From assembly GCF_030936135.1 (NCBI RefSeq), contig NC_082598.1, positions 36,202,687 to 36,266,686 of the forward strand: a stretch of 64,000 nucleotides of DNA, read 5' to 3'. Position numbers and translations under genes: made by a program. The notes beneath the pieces were generated by a model that was given only the letters and a program-made list of their open reading frames with translations, was not told the origin of the DNA and ran no database searches. Numbering within the stretch: position 1 is the first letter of the stretch; every line of letters begins with the position of its first letter. The stretch is from Gavia stellata. Lineage: Eukaryota; Chordata; Aves; Gaviiformes; Gaviidae. This document shows, piece by piece, positions 10,494 through 25,400 of the stretch.

Positions 10494-13400
10494 GTATGTA
10501 CTCTTTCCATTTCCTTTCTATTTATGACATTTATTAGTTATTGCAGATTTTTGCCCTTTACTTTTCTGGAGTTCAGAGATGCAGACGAAGCTGTGAGTAG
10601 ATTAGCAAGTAGCTGCTAGTTCTGAGGAGAGCCAGCTGAATGCTAAGTTTTTACAAGTTTTGTGTGACATGTTTCTGGGATTGCTTTATTGGTCTAAGAG
10701 ACTTCAACTGCATTGCTACTTATGCCTCAAAAATTGAATTTAAGTGCCTTGGTGGCAGAAAAACTCTGGCATGATTCCCCCAGGCATTCAGATGAGAAAA
10801 TTAGTCCTGAGCCTACTAAAGGCCAGACACCACTTTTATCTTTTTTACAACTAACCTCTGTGATCACTGGGGGAGAAGACTATTTGGCAGCAGCTCCTCA
10901 TGACTGGAAGTTTGTGCTTTGCAAACTCCGTGCCAACTTTACAAGACTAATCTAACTCTCATTTAATTAAATCAAGTTCTGATTATTGCCAGCAAAAGCA
11001 ATGGCACCTGTTTTTATATATGTAAGTGTTTTCACTTTCATGAATGTTAAATCAGTGAATTATTAGAAAATTTCTAAAAATGGCAGAAAACACCAAAGAA
11101 CTATTTGCCTTACCCCCCTAATAAAGGGCAAGAACCCAAGCCTTCATTTTTTCATGGATTTTGAGCTATTAACTGCAATTTAAGAAACCAGTTACTCAAT
11201 GAGTGGAGCATATAAAACACTGTCAGCTGCCCTGCATCTACAGACCTAGATCTACTCAAAAGACAGGATATGTATTTTGATAATTTGTGTATTTTGAAAA
11301 TTGTGTCCAATGCACATCAGACTAGAATTCGTTCTCCTTATACTTTTGCTGCTTTTCAGAACCTCAGACACACCGAGTGCTTGCCTCTTTTTTTTTTTTT
11401 AAAAGCCCTGCACTATGACTCAATATATACACTATGCCTGGTATTAAATAAACGTCAAGAGCCTTGAAGGATACCACTGGTGATGCCTTGCAGTAAATAT
11501 GCTTCTAAACAAGAGTCTATAGAAAGTGTAAGGACCAACCTTTCACATATTATACTAGTAAAAGTTAGTTTAATCACTTATTCCAGATTTATATAAGCGT
11601 AAAAGATTTTACTTTTTTTTAAACAGAAGTAAACCAAAATGCTATTATTTGACTGTATGTAGCTTCATGACAAATACTTATAAGACAGAGCAAAACCTTT
11701 GTAGAAACAGGAGACAAAACAGGAGACAAAAACTTGGGGGGAAAAAAAAGAGAAAAATCTCTGAATGTTTTGGGGCCTTCATTGCCTTTTATGGGCTTTC
11801 AAGAGAAAAAAGTTTCCATTATCTCTAATGAAAAATATTTTAGTGGTGTCTGGTTTGTATTTTCTTTGTGTTTAGATTAAGTGCAATGAAGTTTAAAACT
11901 GCAATAACAAAGGATGTTACTATAAATGTAACTTTCTAAAGAATAAATGATTTTGCAATTGATTCATACCTAGCAAATGCATCGCAAGACATAAGCCATT
12001 GGTTTCTAGCATATTACAGAAATGCTAAAAATAACATTTCAAGTAGAACTATGAAATAAAATATATATAGGGAAAAATGACATGTGTAAGTTTGCTTAGC
12101 TCAAGTTCAAGAATATTAACAGTAGATTTGTTTAAAATTAATATTTTTGTTGCCACAGAATACATTAAGAAGAGTCCCTAAATAAGTATTCATGTAGTAC
12201 CCCTTAAGAAGTAGTGAATATTTTGCAAGGTTGATATGCCTTGCTTTTTGGGGCCTAGGTGTTCCTTTCGTAAAAGGTATCACCAGCAGCCCATTCACAT
12301 TTGGCTGAACTGTCCTGACAAGAAAAATTATTAGCTATTAAAACAATAAATAGAAATTCTTTTTAAACACATTTTGAATAAAATAATAAAGTAATGTTAA
12401 GTTTGGTTGGCTATAGTCCTTGTTCAACAAGAGAAAGCTTTTACCAGGATTTGTCAAGAGAGAGACAAACAACATAAGAGGTCATCATCCACCTGTCTAA
12501 AGAACAGATGTCATCTCAAAAACCCATCTGCGATTTCCCAAGCAAGGCAATTCTCTTGACTGTTTCAAGCAAATGCAAAAAACAGAGATCATGGTCACTG
12601 GGAGGGTACCAAGAACAGAAGGGGACTAAAAATAGACATATTCAGATTCTACTAGGGTCACTACTAGAAATAATGAAAACATTTCTTGAAATCCTTGGAA
12701 CTTTACATAGATGCAAAGAAATTACACCAATAAAACCTATCAAAACCCTAGTCTTAATGAAACTGAATAATTTCCGTTTATTCTGACCAGAAGATAACAT
12801 TTTGGGTTAAGTGTTTAGAGGAATGCAATCCTAGAATTTAAGTCATATTGAAAAAAGCACTACAGAAACAGTTAAAACTTGTAGAGGTTGGAGGGAATGG
12901 TGAAATATTATCAACTCTAGATTTAAATTCTATTTTAATATAAACCTTTGCAGATCACAATGCAAGTATTTATATTAAGTCAATTTTATATTTAGCCACT
13001 CTGTCTACAGACATTCATAACCCTCTTCAGAAAACACAGAGCCTGAAATATTTATGAAGGCATGCCATGATGAGTTTCACAAGTCTATTAACAGATGCAG
13101 AGAGGTTTTCTTCAAAGATTCATAGGAGACATTACCCCTCATGTGGTTAAATAGTTACCTAGTCTCCGACAACATCTGAATGCTCAACACATATCCTTGT
13201 ATTTATCCAAATCTGAGATACCTAGGATACAGGATCAACAGGCGTGCCATGCAGACATGCCTTGAAGAGCAAGGCAAAAATTTTCCCAAAGCACCAGTAG
13301 AATCTACCTCACGCAGCATGGGCGAGCAAGCAACAAACACTACATTCATAATTTGATTCTAAGCATTCACAATACACATTTAATGCATCACTAATAAGTT

Positions 13401-16400
13401 CCTTAAGAAACAGTATTACTTACATTATTGAGGTACCCACAATACCAGTATTATACCCATGATGTGGTGTGATCTTGCAATGCACAACCTGGTCCCTTTC
13501 TATAAATGTAGCCTGCAATATTTTTGTCTGCCCCTCAGTCAGGATTTCCCCCTGCAATATTGAGAAGAGCTGGCACCCAGCCATATTCCTCCTACTCCAT
13601 CCTAGTGGCAGATCTCCAGCTCTTTCCATTAAACCCAGGAAGAGCAGATGAGGGAAAGGATTATATGGGGGCAGGTAGTTCTGCACCCCAGAAGGCCTGG
13701 GCAAGTAGATCTCAGCACCCCCATCAAGGCATTAAGGCCCAACAGACACATCCCAGAAGCCTGGCAATAATCAATTCAGCTAAGGACTAGGAAATACAGA
13801 CTCCTGCCCCTTTCCCTCCTTGCTCCCACCAAACAATGGCAACCCCATCCAACCGTATAGTGGTATCACTGCAGCTGGTGACAATATGTTAAGAAAATCC
13901 AAGGGATTGCACACTATTAACAGCAACACCAAGTGGGTTATGTCCTGCTAGCAGCACAGCTGCAGAGGAATGTACCATGCTAGACAGATATGCTACTTTA
14001 TAAGGCAGGATCATTTTTTCCGTACATTGCTGAGATATGCCACAGATACAGCAGATGATTTGTTGTGACATGTAAAACACATAATCTACCAAGAAACCTA
14101 TATAAGGGTTATTCAAGCAAGCTTACTCTTGAGAGGGAACCAAGAATGGCTGATTTTGCCTGTTTTGGGTATTAGAGCATCAACAGTCATATTCAAACGC
14201 TAGGACTTCTGCTGCAGTTTGTCATTCCACACATGTCCACAACATACTAAGCAAAGTCAGGAGCCATTCTGAGTTCAAGGGAGAAGCATTATCATACCTC
14301 TACCACTGTCTTATTACAATAGTGTAAGTAGTCTCAGTGTAGTTCATTTACACTTACAGCTGTTGAAGTTTGAGAAACAAACAATTCTGGAGACTCCAGA
14401 CTTAGAATTTACGAGCAACTTCGTTGATTCTTACTCAAACAGATTATTGAGGCACCTTAACAGTTTGTTAAGCACACAATACCTTAGTCCATTCTTTTGG
14501 AGGGTGAGGGGGTAAAAGCCTCCAGCTAGCCACAAGTACCCATTTGGAAAGTTTGTCTGACTTGATAATAGCACATGCATTGCAGTTTGTTACAGTGAAA
14601 TAAAAAATAAGTTTACATGCTTGAATGCAGAAAAAAGCCCACAAAACAAACTCTAAGTACTTTGAGCATTCAGACTCACCTAACAGACGAGGACAGCTGG
14701 AAAGAGAAGAGAACGACTCTATTTGGCTGATTTTTGCCATTGTTTCAATACTAATACAGAATCACAGAATCACTAAGGTTGGAAAAGACCTGTAAGATCA
14801 TCAAGTCCAACCATTAAAAACAAACAAACAAACCCAAAAAAAACAACCCATCCAAAAAAACCAACAAAACACACCACAACCCACACCAAAACAACCCACC
14901 CACACCACACAGCACCATGCCCATCAAGCCACATCCACACGTTCCTTGAACACCTCCAGTGATGGGGACTCCACCGCTTCCCTGGGCAGCTTATTCCAGT
15001 GTGTCACCACTCTCTCAGTAAAGAGATTTTTCCTAATATCCAGCCTGAACCTCCCCTGGCGCAACTGGAGGCCATTTCCTCTTGTCCTATCACTTGTCAC
15101 TTGGGAGAAGAGACCAACACCCACCTCTCTGCAACCCCCTTTCAGGTAGTTGTAGAGAGCCATGAGGTCTCCCGTCAGCCTCCTCCAGACTGAACAACCC
15201 CAGTTCCCTCAGCCGCTCTTCATCAGACTTGTGCCCCAGACCCCTCACCAGCTTCGTCGCCCTTCTCTGGACACGCTCCAGCACCTCAATGTCCTTCTTG
15301 TACTGAGGGGCCCAAAACTGAACACAGTACTCGAGGTGCGGCCTCACCAGAGCCGAGTACAGGGGCACGATCACCTCCCTACTCCTGCTGGCCACACTAT
15401 TTCTGACACAGGCCAGGATGCCGTTGGCCTTCTTGGCCACCTGGGCACACTGCTGGCTCATCTTCAGCCGGCTGTCAACCAACACCCCCAGGTCCTTTTC
15501 TGCAGGGCAGCTTTCCAGCCACTCGTCCCCAAGCCTGTAGCATTGCATGGGGTTGTTGTGGCCAAAGTGCAGAACCCGGCACTTGGCCTTGTTGAACCTC
15601 ATACAGTTGGCCTTGGCCCATCGATCCAGCCTGTCCAGATCCCTCTGCAGAGCCTTCCGACCCTCGAGCAGATCAACACTCCCGCCCAACTTGGTGTCAT
15701 CTGCAAACTTGCTGAGGGAGCACTCTATCCCCTCATCCAGATCATCAATAAAGATATTAAACAAGACCGGCCCCAAAACTGAGCCCTGGGGGACTCCGCT
15801 TGTGACCGGCCACCAACTGGATTTCACCCCATTCACCATAAGTGCAACATATATCAAAAAGAATATTTCTATTTTACTTTTATGCTGACAGTTAGTCCTG
15901 TCACCTTCAGAGGCAACAAATTCTGCCAGGTTCACCATAGCTGGGGTTCAGAACATACTGGAGGTATACTGGGCAGCTCACTCTCTTCCTCTTCTGCAGA
16001 ACACCAGAATTGAAGAATGTCTCCATAGCATGCCTTCCAGTCCTTCATAACACTTACTTTTAATAATTGAGATAGCACTTGCTTTGGCTGTAGCAGAACC
16101 CATGGTGAGATAAATTCTCTCCAATAGCTTTTTTACTTCATACACAGCACAGATCAGAGATCTGCTCTTGTAAGTAAGACTATGTTGACATTTTTGTCCT
16201 TCACACTTGGATTCAGTTACTTAAAAATAAGCACCTAGTGTTATCTTAGATGAATCAACCTGTCCCCTTTGTTCTGCTGTTCCAGAAAATCTGAATTCCA
16301 GAAGCTTATGTGCTACATCCATCAATTTCATGTTGCTGCCTTGGTTATCAAAGGTCACCTAAAACAGCAATACACACCTAAGGGACCTAAATCCCACTCA

Positions 16401-19400
16401 GTGACCAAAGACCTGTTTAAATGGTGTGGCCATATGAGAAGTCACCTCTTTGCAAATAAAGGCCTGCAATTCTAGAACAAGTTTTAGTAGCATCAAAGAT
16501 CATAGCCTCTCTACAATAGTTATTTTAAAACAGAATTATGTTGCATTTCAATTATTTTAACCATGATGTGGAAGATTATCAACAAGACCAAAAAAAACCC
16601 AAGCACAGAAAGATAAGCTTAGGGCTATTTCTATGAACATCACTGACAATGGTACATTTCCTTGAGATATGAATTGCACCACACAGATCACCTTGAAGGA
16701 TCAGGGCCACTGTTATTTAAATGCAATGGGACTTAAAACTATTCATGTCTAATCCATGCTTAAAGAGAAAAATGTCATTTCAGTATTATTAGCATATTTA
16801 TGATTACTTAGCAACACAACATGAGAGGCGAGGCTAGCAGAAAACACACTAACTGCTGTATTTGTCCTTAAATGTGGAAAGACCACATGTGGCTTTCTAT
16901 ATTGTCCGGTCAATGGCACATCATGCACATGAACATTCAGTAGCAAAATTTCTTAACAGTTCTATTTTTCTGCTATTGCCTGGAATTGTAACAGAAAAAC
17001 TTAACTGTTTTCTTCAAGCAAATTACACAGTGGCAGTTGAGATTCAAAGACAAGTTACAGTAACTACAGAAATCAGAGTGGAAGCTATTTAATACACAAG
17101 TGGGAAGATAATTTCCATCTAATTCAAAGTTGTGATGAATAAAGCATTTATATGGTGATCTGACAATAGAACTACAGAGGGTCTGGCAGAATTAAGAACT
17201 CACTTTTTTCATAAGCAATCATATAAATGTTTACAGGCCCACTCTCCCCCTCCCCAACCCAACAGGAAATAGGGAAGCACAATGAAGTTTATTTTCTCTA
17301 TCAATTTTCAGGTATGCATGGTGCTTAAGCAGCTAAATTTTGTTTTTTCAGATTACACCTGGAAGCAAGGCTTCAGCTGCCAACCTGTGCCCCGGTGATG
17401 TTATTGTAGCTATTGATGGTCTAAGCACAGAGAACATGACACATAACGATGCCCAAGAGAGAATTAAAGCAGCTACACATCAGCTTTGTTTGAAAATAGA
17501 GAGGTATGTGTACATGTCTGCTTACTTCTGAAAGAAGATACTCCCCAACCAACTGATTATACAGTACAACTGTTATATAGTGTTACTATTTTAAACAGTT
17601 TTAAGAATTTCACAAAACCTTTAAGTTTATGAGCGCCCAGACCTACCTCACCAACTCCAGATCAGGCAAGACTCCCCAGAACATGTCTTCACAGGCACAA
17701 GAAGAATAGTTTTCCTCAGGCTACTCACCACATCTATTGAGCTGTGAACCATACTACCTACTGCCTCTGCTGACTCCACAAGTCCTATGTTTGCTGTCAG
17801 TAAACAAACAGTTCTTCATACTTTTGTGAAATAATAAAACTCTCAGCTAGATATCACTTGTTCGGATACCTCTCTGCTCTAATACTCCCTCAGCCACAGG
17901 TGCTTATCATTGCCTCCTGCACAGACAAAGCTGCTAGTATATCCTCCCAGTTAAGGAAAGCAACATCATGTCAGACTTCCATAACGGCTGACAAAGGAGG
18001 GGGTTTAAAGCCAAACTCTTAGGTCACAATGTATTAAAACAAATACAGAATTCTCAAAGCAATGTTAAAACCAAAACAAACTAAAAAAACCCTGTCTTAC
18101 CTAAACTGCAGGAGTCTAGACACTTTTTGCATTCATTTCTGTCAACTAAAGCAGGCAAGAAAAACAACCTACACCTTCCCAACTTTGCTCAGCCTTTAAA
18201 AAGAATCACCTAGTGCACTCTTTCACCTGTCTCCAAGAATCAGACAGCTCTGATTCACCTGAGGCCCTCAAGGAGGCACAGCACTTTATTACAGCTGACC
18301 ACAATATTCCTTTCCAAATACAGAAGGGGTTTTTTTTGAAGGAGCATTATCTGATTACTAGAGCACATACCACAGTTAAAAAATTCCTGCAGTTAATTCC
18401 AGGTTCTGTTACAGATTGATATACGACATTTAGCAACTCTCTTAGGAAGTAATTTTCAAAATACAGTAAGTGTAATTGTGCCTATGAAATATGTGCATAT
18501 TTGAAAATGCTAAATATTTGTATTTATATAACAAACAGTACTGGATTAATATTTAATATTAATGTTGCACTATTTTAAAATTAGCTGCCAAATTTGACTT
18601 TGTCAATGAAGACAGAATTATAACTGGTATTTGCATGTTTGCTATCTCTACTTCAGTGACTGAATGAATCATCTATGCAACTTCTATTTACAATTGCACA
18701 TATACTTTGCATACCTAGATTGCACTCCTCCTACATTGAAAAGCAGGCTTTGCATGGATATTGTGGTCATTGAAGAAGAAATTGATATTGTTCTGGTTTA
18801 GGATTATTACTAATATATTCACTTATTTGTGCAAAATATTCTGAGGACTGAACATTCGTTCTATCAACCATTAAAAAACCCAAAACTGTAAAAAGTTTGG
18901 TCAGATCAGAAAGGCACTAGTTTCCCTTTGCCTTTGGTAACTTCTAACAAATTATTTCCCATTGTTCATAGCATACATAATTTTTTAAAATGGAAATACA
19001 CTTTTTATCTATTGTTTACATATAGTACACTTTATATATCATTGAAGTATTTTTATGTCAAAACATTAAAAAAGCATAGAACAAACTGCAAATTTTCAAG
19101 CTGCATTATATTTTACAGGGACATATACAACTCTATAGGAATTCAAGTTATTTAAATTCTGCCTGCCTTTCTTTCTAGGACAGGAACTAAATTATGGTCC
19201 CCACAAGTTTCAGAAGATGGCAAAGCGCATCCCTTCAAGATAAATTTAGAAGCTGAACCACAGGTATGAATTCTTAAAAGTTACCTAAGCATTTCTATTC
19301 ACCTTTTTACACTCTAAATGATCTCCCTTGTGGTCATTAAAATTCTTTGAATAGCACTTCATCCATTATCTACCAGTTTAAGCTAATGCGAACCATCACA

Positions 19401-22400
19401 ATTATGATACCTATGAACATCACTTCATCTGACTGGATTTTTTTTTATTTTTAAGCTACATCTGAAACAAAACATTAACAAGTTACAACACATTCTCATT
19501 TTTCTTTAAAACTGTACATATCACCATAGTTTTATTATGGAAAGAAATTATCTCCTTTTATTCTGACACAGTTTAAGTTGCTTTAACTCTTTTAGAGATT
19601 CTTCAGCATTTGAGGGAGTTCTTCAATTAGGAATAAATGTCAACTACCAAAGCAATACACTCATCACATCACAAAAGTCACTGTGATGCAACAGTCAGTT
19701 AAATAGAGAGATCCATTAATACTGGGTCTCTTTACTTCCACACATTTTTATACTACACCACAGAACTGAAAGTTACAAATTTGTACAAAACCCATGTACT
19801 GATCAATAAGCAAACAATTCACAACTTCTGGCCAGCAAAGCCTTGACCTTTGTATACAAGCAAAGCAAATCCATTCAATCAAAATCCTCCTCTCCATTCA
19901 AACTCTCATCCAGTCCCTTGTGCAAAGCTATGAGCCAAAGTCTCCATATTGTTAATAGTTAATTAGCTAGCTACTGTCTACAACTAGTGCTTTATTCCTT
20001 TGTCATTCCATTTTAACCTACATGAACATTTGCTGTTCTCTCAAGAGAGGGGAGGGAAGAGCATTCTGCTGATCCCGGCCTTCCAGGATCAAAGCAAGGA
20101 TGTCGAAGTATTTATTCTGTGCTATCGTAGAAAAATATAAGCGCAGATTCCATTTCAGTAAATCCTGTGCAATAAATATTTCCACGAATTCTGTTTTCAC
20201 AGAGACACTCCCGAACATGAATATGGCATTTCAGTGTTCTAGTTCTCTCTCTTCTTTCCAATCTAAAAACTTGCATCAAGTGATACAGCAAACTTCATCA
20301 GAAATAACATAGCCTTTTCAGCAGTAGGAGATAGTATAGTGAAGAAATGAAACTATTTTAAATGCATATTTTTGTGGAATAGCTAGGATATATATAAAAT
20401 AAATAGCAATTGAACAAATTCACTAAAAAAGCTATAGAGAAAACCCTGTAGGCATGTATGACAGGAGAGTAATCCCTTTGCATGAAAGCTGCATTCCTAA
20501 AAAGCATAGTTGCTTAAAAATAAATCACAAGATTTCACTAAGTGCTATTTGGCAGACTATCGAAAAGCAGTCTCCACTGGGCAATCAGAAAAACTGTTTC
20601 TCCTAGATTAAATAGCCAACCTCTTCATTTTAGTATGTCTCCCTCTTTCTTTCCTAGGAAAATTGGGAGTACTGAGTATATTTAATAAATAATAGGCCCC
20701 AGAAAAGTAGCGATGTTTGTAAACAAATATGCTAAACCATTCTAGGGATTACTTACATTTTAGATTAAATTCTTGCATCCAAGAACATCCATCACTCTGA
20801 TTTCCCTGTGGAAAAAAATATAGCCTTTTTTTCTACAATTGCTGAAATTTTAAATTAAATTTTACTGCATATTTAGTCACAACACGAGACCCAGCAGTGT
20901 GTATACCAGTAGTGAAAACAGTACAACATCAAAGTTTCTTTAACCTTAGATGACAAATTATTGCACAACTATAACCTGTGCTGTTTAGGTCATATTAGAG
21001 TTTGCTGAAGTCCAACAATAAATAAAGGCATTGAAGCCCAGACAAATGGAGAAAAATCCAAAAGCAGTATTCCCTCAAATGTAAAACACTTTTATCCAAA
21101 AGTATTGTACACATTGACTGGTGTGCAGAAATGGAAAATCATTCTATAAAAAGTATTTCCTCCATTTATATAATAATTAAAATTACTCAAAATGTCATAG
21201 ATGTTATAAATGTAGTCAGCTTTTTTCCACTCTTGCCAGATAGACGTTTTAAAGTTCACTAAGAAAGTTTCACAAAGGGAAGTCAATAATTTAAAGTACA
21301 TTATAAGCCAACTAAATAACAATACCATGACCTGTAAATTTTTTTTTCAGTCACAATCCCTTTAACCTCATCTAAAAAGAATTTGTTTCCATTACCACAA
21401 TTGCTTGGATTGCTTCTGTTTGGGCTTTTCTTCTTTGTTTTTATCTTTGCCTTTGAACATTTTATTCAGTGTGACTAGGCTTTTGGCCATGAAAGACATT
21501 ATACATTCCTGGGAGATAAAAATATACTATACACACAGATAAGTATTAAAAAAAAAAAAAAAAAAAAAAAACACCACCCAGAAACCACTATTCTAAGAAG
21601 TAAGTTTATAGTCTATTACCACTTACAATCTAGTTTTGAAACAATATGATTGTGCTAGTCTAGTTTTGAGAACCTACCCCCTCTTCCATAACAGCATTCA
21701 GAGATAAAGATTTTAGTCACATGATACCTCCAAAATGTAAACATCTGTGTACTGTCACAGCAGTTATCCCCAAGGTATGCCATCATATAGTCCATGTTGG
21801 ATGCATTTTGATAGACTTTGGGGGCTACATCCATTCTATTCCCAATACCTATATCAACGCAAAAAATAGTTATCCCTGCAAAAAGGACATCAGTCAGCCA
21901 GCAAAAAATTAAGAAATTAAATACTGTAATTCTCGAATATTCCTGATTAGGAATTTCCACAACCTCCAGTTCTCATTTAGCTTTTGAACTAAAGGAGGAC
22001 TTTTCACAGATTCAATGAGATCCAATAAACACAAGAGCTGGACTATTTTTGCTGCTGTATGTTCTGTCACTGACATCTTATATGAATAGATGACTTAAAA
22101 AGAAAACAGAATTTAAGTCTAACTAACTACAAATACTTGTTTCACAACTGTTATATTGTAAACGTGCTATTATGGCACCACATGTCTTCTGTGCTGTTCA
22201 TTTGTCAACAAGAAATAAAAAAGGAGATGAAATTACAATGGTCACGGTTGTTTTTGTTCGTTTTGTATCATACATGGATTTAAATAAATTTTAAATACTT
22301 CGACATTAATATCTTTCATTAAGTAGACATGATCCTAAACACTAGTAGATTATTTTCATTTACTAATACATTTTGTTAATTGCAACCCAGTTCTATCAGA

Positions 22401-25400
22401 CAGAAACAAGGAATTGCAAGTAAAAATCTTTGTGCTCGTTTATCTGACTGCCGCTTTCAGTAGCCTCTTACAGTGCAATGCTGCTAAATATTTTCATTTA
22501 ATAAAACTGCTTTTTACTGTTTGCATTTTCTGGTTGCACATTCTATATAACCATGACTTTTCTTCAGGTCTGTTCCTAAATATATTTCTGGAACTGTTGT
22601 TTTAAATGAAAACAAAAGCACCAATTCCCATTCAGGTTTTCATAATTTTTATAAATTATTCACCAAAACTTTGAACAGAGACTTGATATCATCTGAAAAA
22701 GGAAATAATGCTCTGAGGAATGAATGAAAATCTACAGATATCAAAAATGTGTCCATGCTTGTCTAATCTGTTCTTATTATCTTGATTTATTCTGTGGATT
22801 TGAGTATTCAAATACCTATTTTGGTTTTTGGTAATAGGTTGTATTTGTTCTAGCTAGAACTTTTTCTAGCATTCCTAAAGGCTAAGGTAATATAAAAAAG
22901 GCATTTCTGCATCAAAAAACCACTTTGTTTAGAGTTTTATTTAGCAGAACAAGGAGACTAGTTTGTACAGCTTGCAAGACATAAGTGAAAGACCACCACC
23001 ATTACACCTGAATAATTTTAAAGCTGAAGATGTTGGGTGTGTCACCATTAAAAAACATGTGAGAGCAAATACCAGGCAGCATAAACCATACACAGTGATT
23101 AAGCCCAAAGCTCTGATACCTAAGATACAAGCTTCAACAATTTGAAATAAATCTCATTCAGCGGTATCAGAACTTAGACTGTCTACAGGTCATATGACAC
23201 AGCGTGATAGCAACATAAATACAGAAATGGCCTGTAGTATTGTAGATGTATTCCTAGTACGCCTATCACACTCAAAAACTAAGCCAAATCAGAAAATTGG
23301 CAAAGATTTCTAAGAATATTGAAGTATTAGTGACCTGTGCTATCTTAACATTGCAAGTTCCAGTCTCTAAAAGAGACCCATTCAGATTGTAGAAACCTAT
23401 TTGTTAGGAACAAGAGCTTTTTATTCCATATGAATGGAAGGTCAAGTGCTTTCGCAGTACTCTCTCCAAAAAGTGCTGCAGGACATCAGGAAATGGTGAT
23501 GGACTACAGCAGCAAAGGTTCTTCACCCACTAGCGCAGAAAGGAAAAAAAACCCTCAGCAGATGACAGCACAATTTTTTCAAAATCTGTATTTCTGCAGA
23601 TTAGGGATGGACCTGAGCTGACAGGGACTCAATGGAGACTGTACTAAATATGCACAATACAAATAAGTGAATTTTCACACAGTCAACAGTCTTTATCATT
23701 TCTGCCCAATCACTACAGAAGAACATTGTAAGTTATCAGAAAGGTCATCAGAGATTTTGTTTCCAGATCTTATCCCTATGAATTCCACAACTGGAGGAAA
23801 TTATCTGCGTCAACAATAAACAAAATTGTATTCCAGAAATAAACAAACATAGGCAGAATAAATTCCAATTTACCTATTTCTGGGTTTTACTTATTTATCA
23901 TGATTTCACTATCTTTAAATTATACAGCATCATGATTTTTGACGCACAGGTATGCTTCGAAGTATAGAATAAGTTCAGAAGAATGTCCTCAATCTGATGT
24001 ACATTCAAGGCTATTTCAGTTAAAAGAAGTGTTAAAAATTATGTGTTTTCTAGGCAAGACATTTACAATAAAATCTTCATACTTTTGCGAGTCCCTCCCT
24101 CAGTATGTGACAAAAAAGCAGAAGCCAGAGATTAGTGCTAAAGCAAAACAATTAAGCTAACTATACATCAAATGTTTCTAAAAGAACAATAGAAACAGTG
24201 CAAAATCTAGAGAACAATACAACAGGTTACTATAATATTCATCTCTCCCATTTCTTCTTAAAGTTGTACACTATTTTACAAATGTGGAATGCCTTCTGCT
24301 TGCCCTGGGGCAGGAAAATAGTCTCTGAATGCATATGGCTTAAGTAGCATATAGAAAACTCATGGGAAAATATAGTATGCTTGCACCAGTTAAAAAATAA
24401 CAAAGCCGCAAAAGTAAAAAAATGCAGAGATTAACAATACTGATGTTGTCAGTTTTACTCATTACTAGCTTTGGTGTGCATTGTAGCTTTGTGTATTTTG
24501 TCTGCCTATCATGCACAGGAATTCAAGCCTATTGGTACAGCTCACAACAGAAGGGCCCAGCCTTTTGTTGCAGCAGCAAATATTGATGACAAAAGACAGG
24601 TAGTGAGCTCCTCCTATAATTCTCCAATTGGGCTGTATTCATCTGGCAATATTCAAGATGCGCTTCATGGACAACTGAGGGGTCTCATTCCTAACTCATC
24701 GCAAAAGTGAGTACTGGTATTTACTTATAATACATGGTCATTTGTGGTATATCACTACATATTCTGTTTTCAATTAAAAAGTCCAGCTCTTGCTGTTTTT
24801 TCTGATAATCAGCAGTTTATTGACTATCCAAAAAAGGGTGATACATGAGGCAATTTTTTCCAACACAGAAAACTATCCATTCAGCTCTGTAGTAGCAATG
24901 CTGCAGGTAGCTAAAATTTGCCTTCTATGTTGGGCTGCAACACTACCTACCATCCTTCTCTCTTATAACTGCACTTTACTCTGAATGTTTCTGAACACTA
25001 AAGTGATTGTATTTTGAGTACCAGAAATGTACGAACTAAACACGGTTACTTCATGGTTACAATTTTAAAACTTTGTTAGCTACTTTTTGGCTAGAAAGAA
25101 GCATTTATAGGCCAAAGAAAGTTATTTTAACCTTCTTTTCTTTACAGGATATGAACTACTTTGAACACAAGCATAATATTCGGCCCAAACCTTTCATAGT
25201 CTCAGGCCGAAGCAGGTTATAAACTCTGAGTGCTGTGCTGGATTTGGATGCATGGTGTTATTTTTTAATGGATACTCACCATTCACATTAATAAAGCATA
25301 CTGATGCATTTGAAATTTACTTATAGTAATATATAGCCTAACACTGAAATTAAAAAAAACTGAAATGGTTGACTTGCAGAGATCAGGCTTGAAATTCAAA

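Larger units (their letters stand above)
10494..17351 (+). other. PDLIM3: PDLIM3 intron 1
   Basis: A 6.9-kb intron, donor GTATGT and acceptor TGTTTTTTCAG. It is AT-rich and non-coding apart from the antisense CR1 fragment at 14757-15839. Short ORFs in it show no recognisable protein. Confidence 0.9.

Noticed and set aside
15162-15782. 206-codon + strand ORF over the intronic CR1
   Set aside because: Shadow frame of the antisense CR1 reverse transcriptase. The same applies to the minus-strand 262-codon frames at 47697-48485 and 62932-63720.
21548-21571. Poly-A run as the tail of a processed pseudogene or SINE
   Set aside because: The sequence on both sides shows no gene-like or SINE-like body and no target-site duplication.
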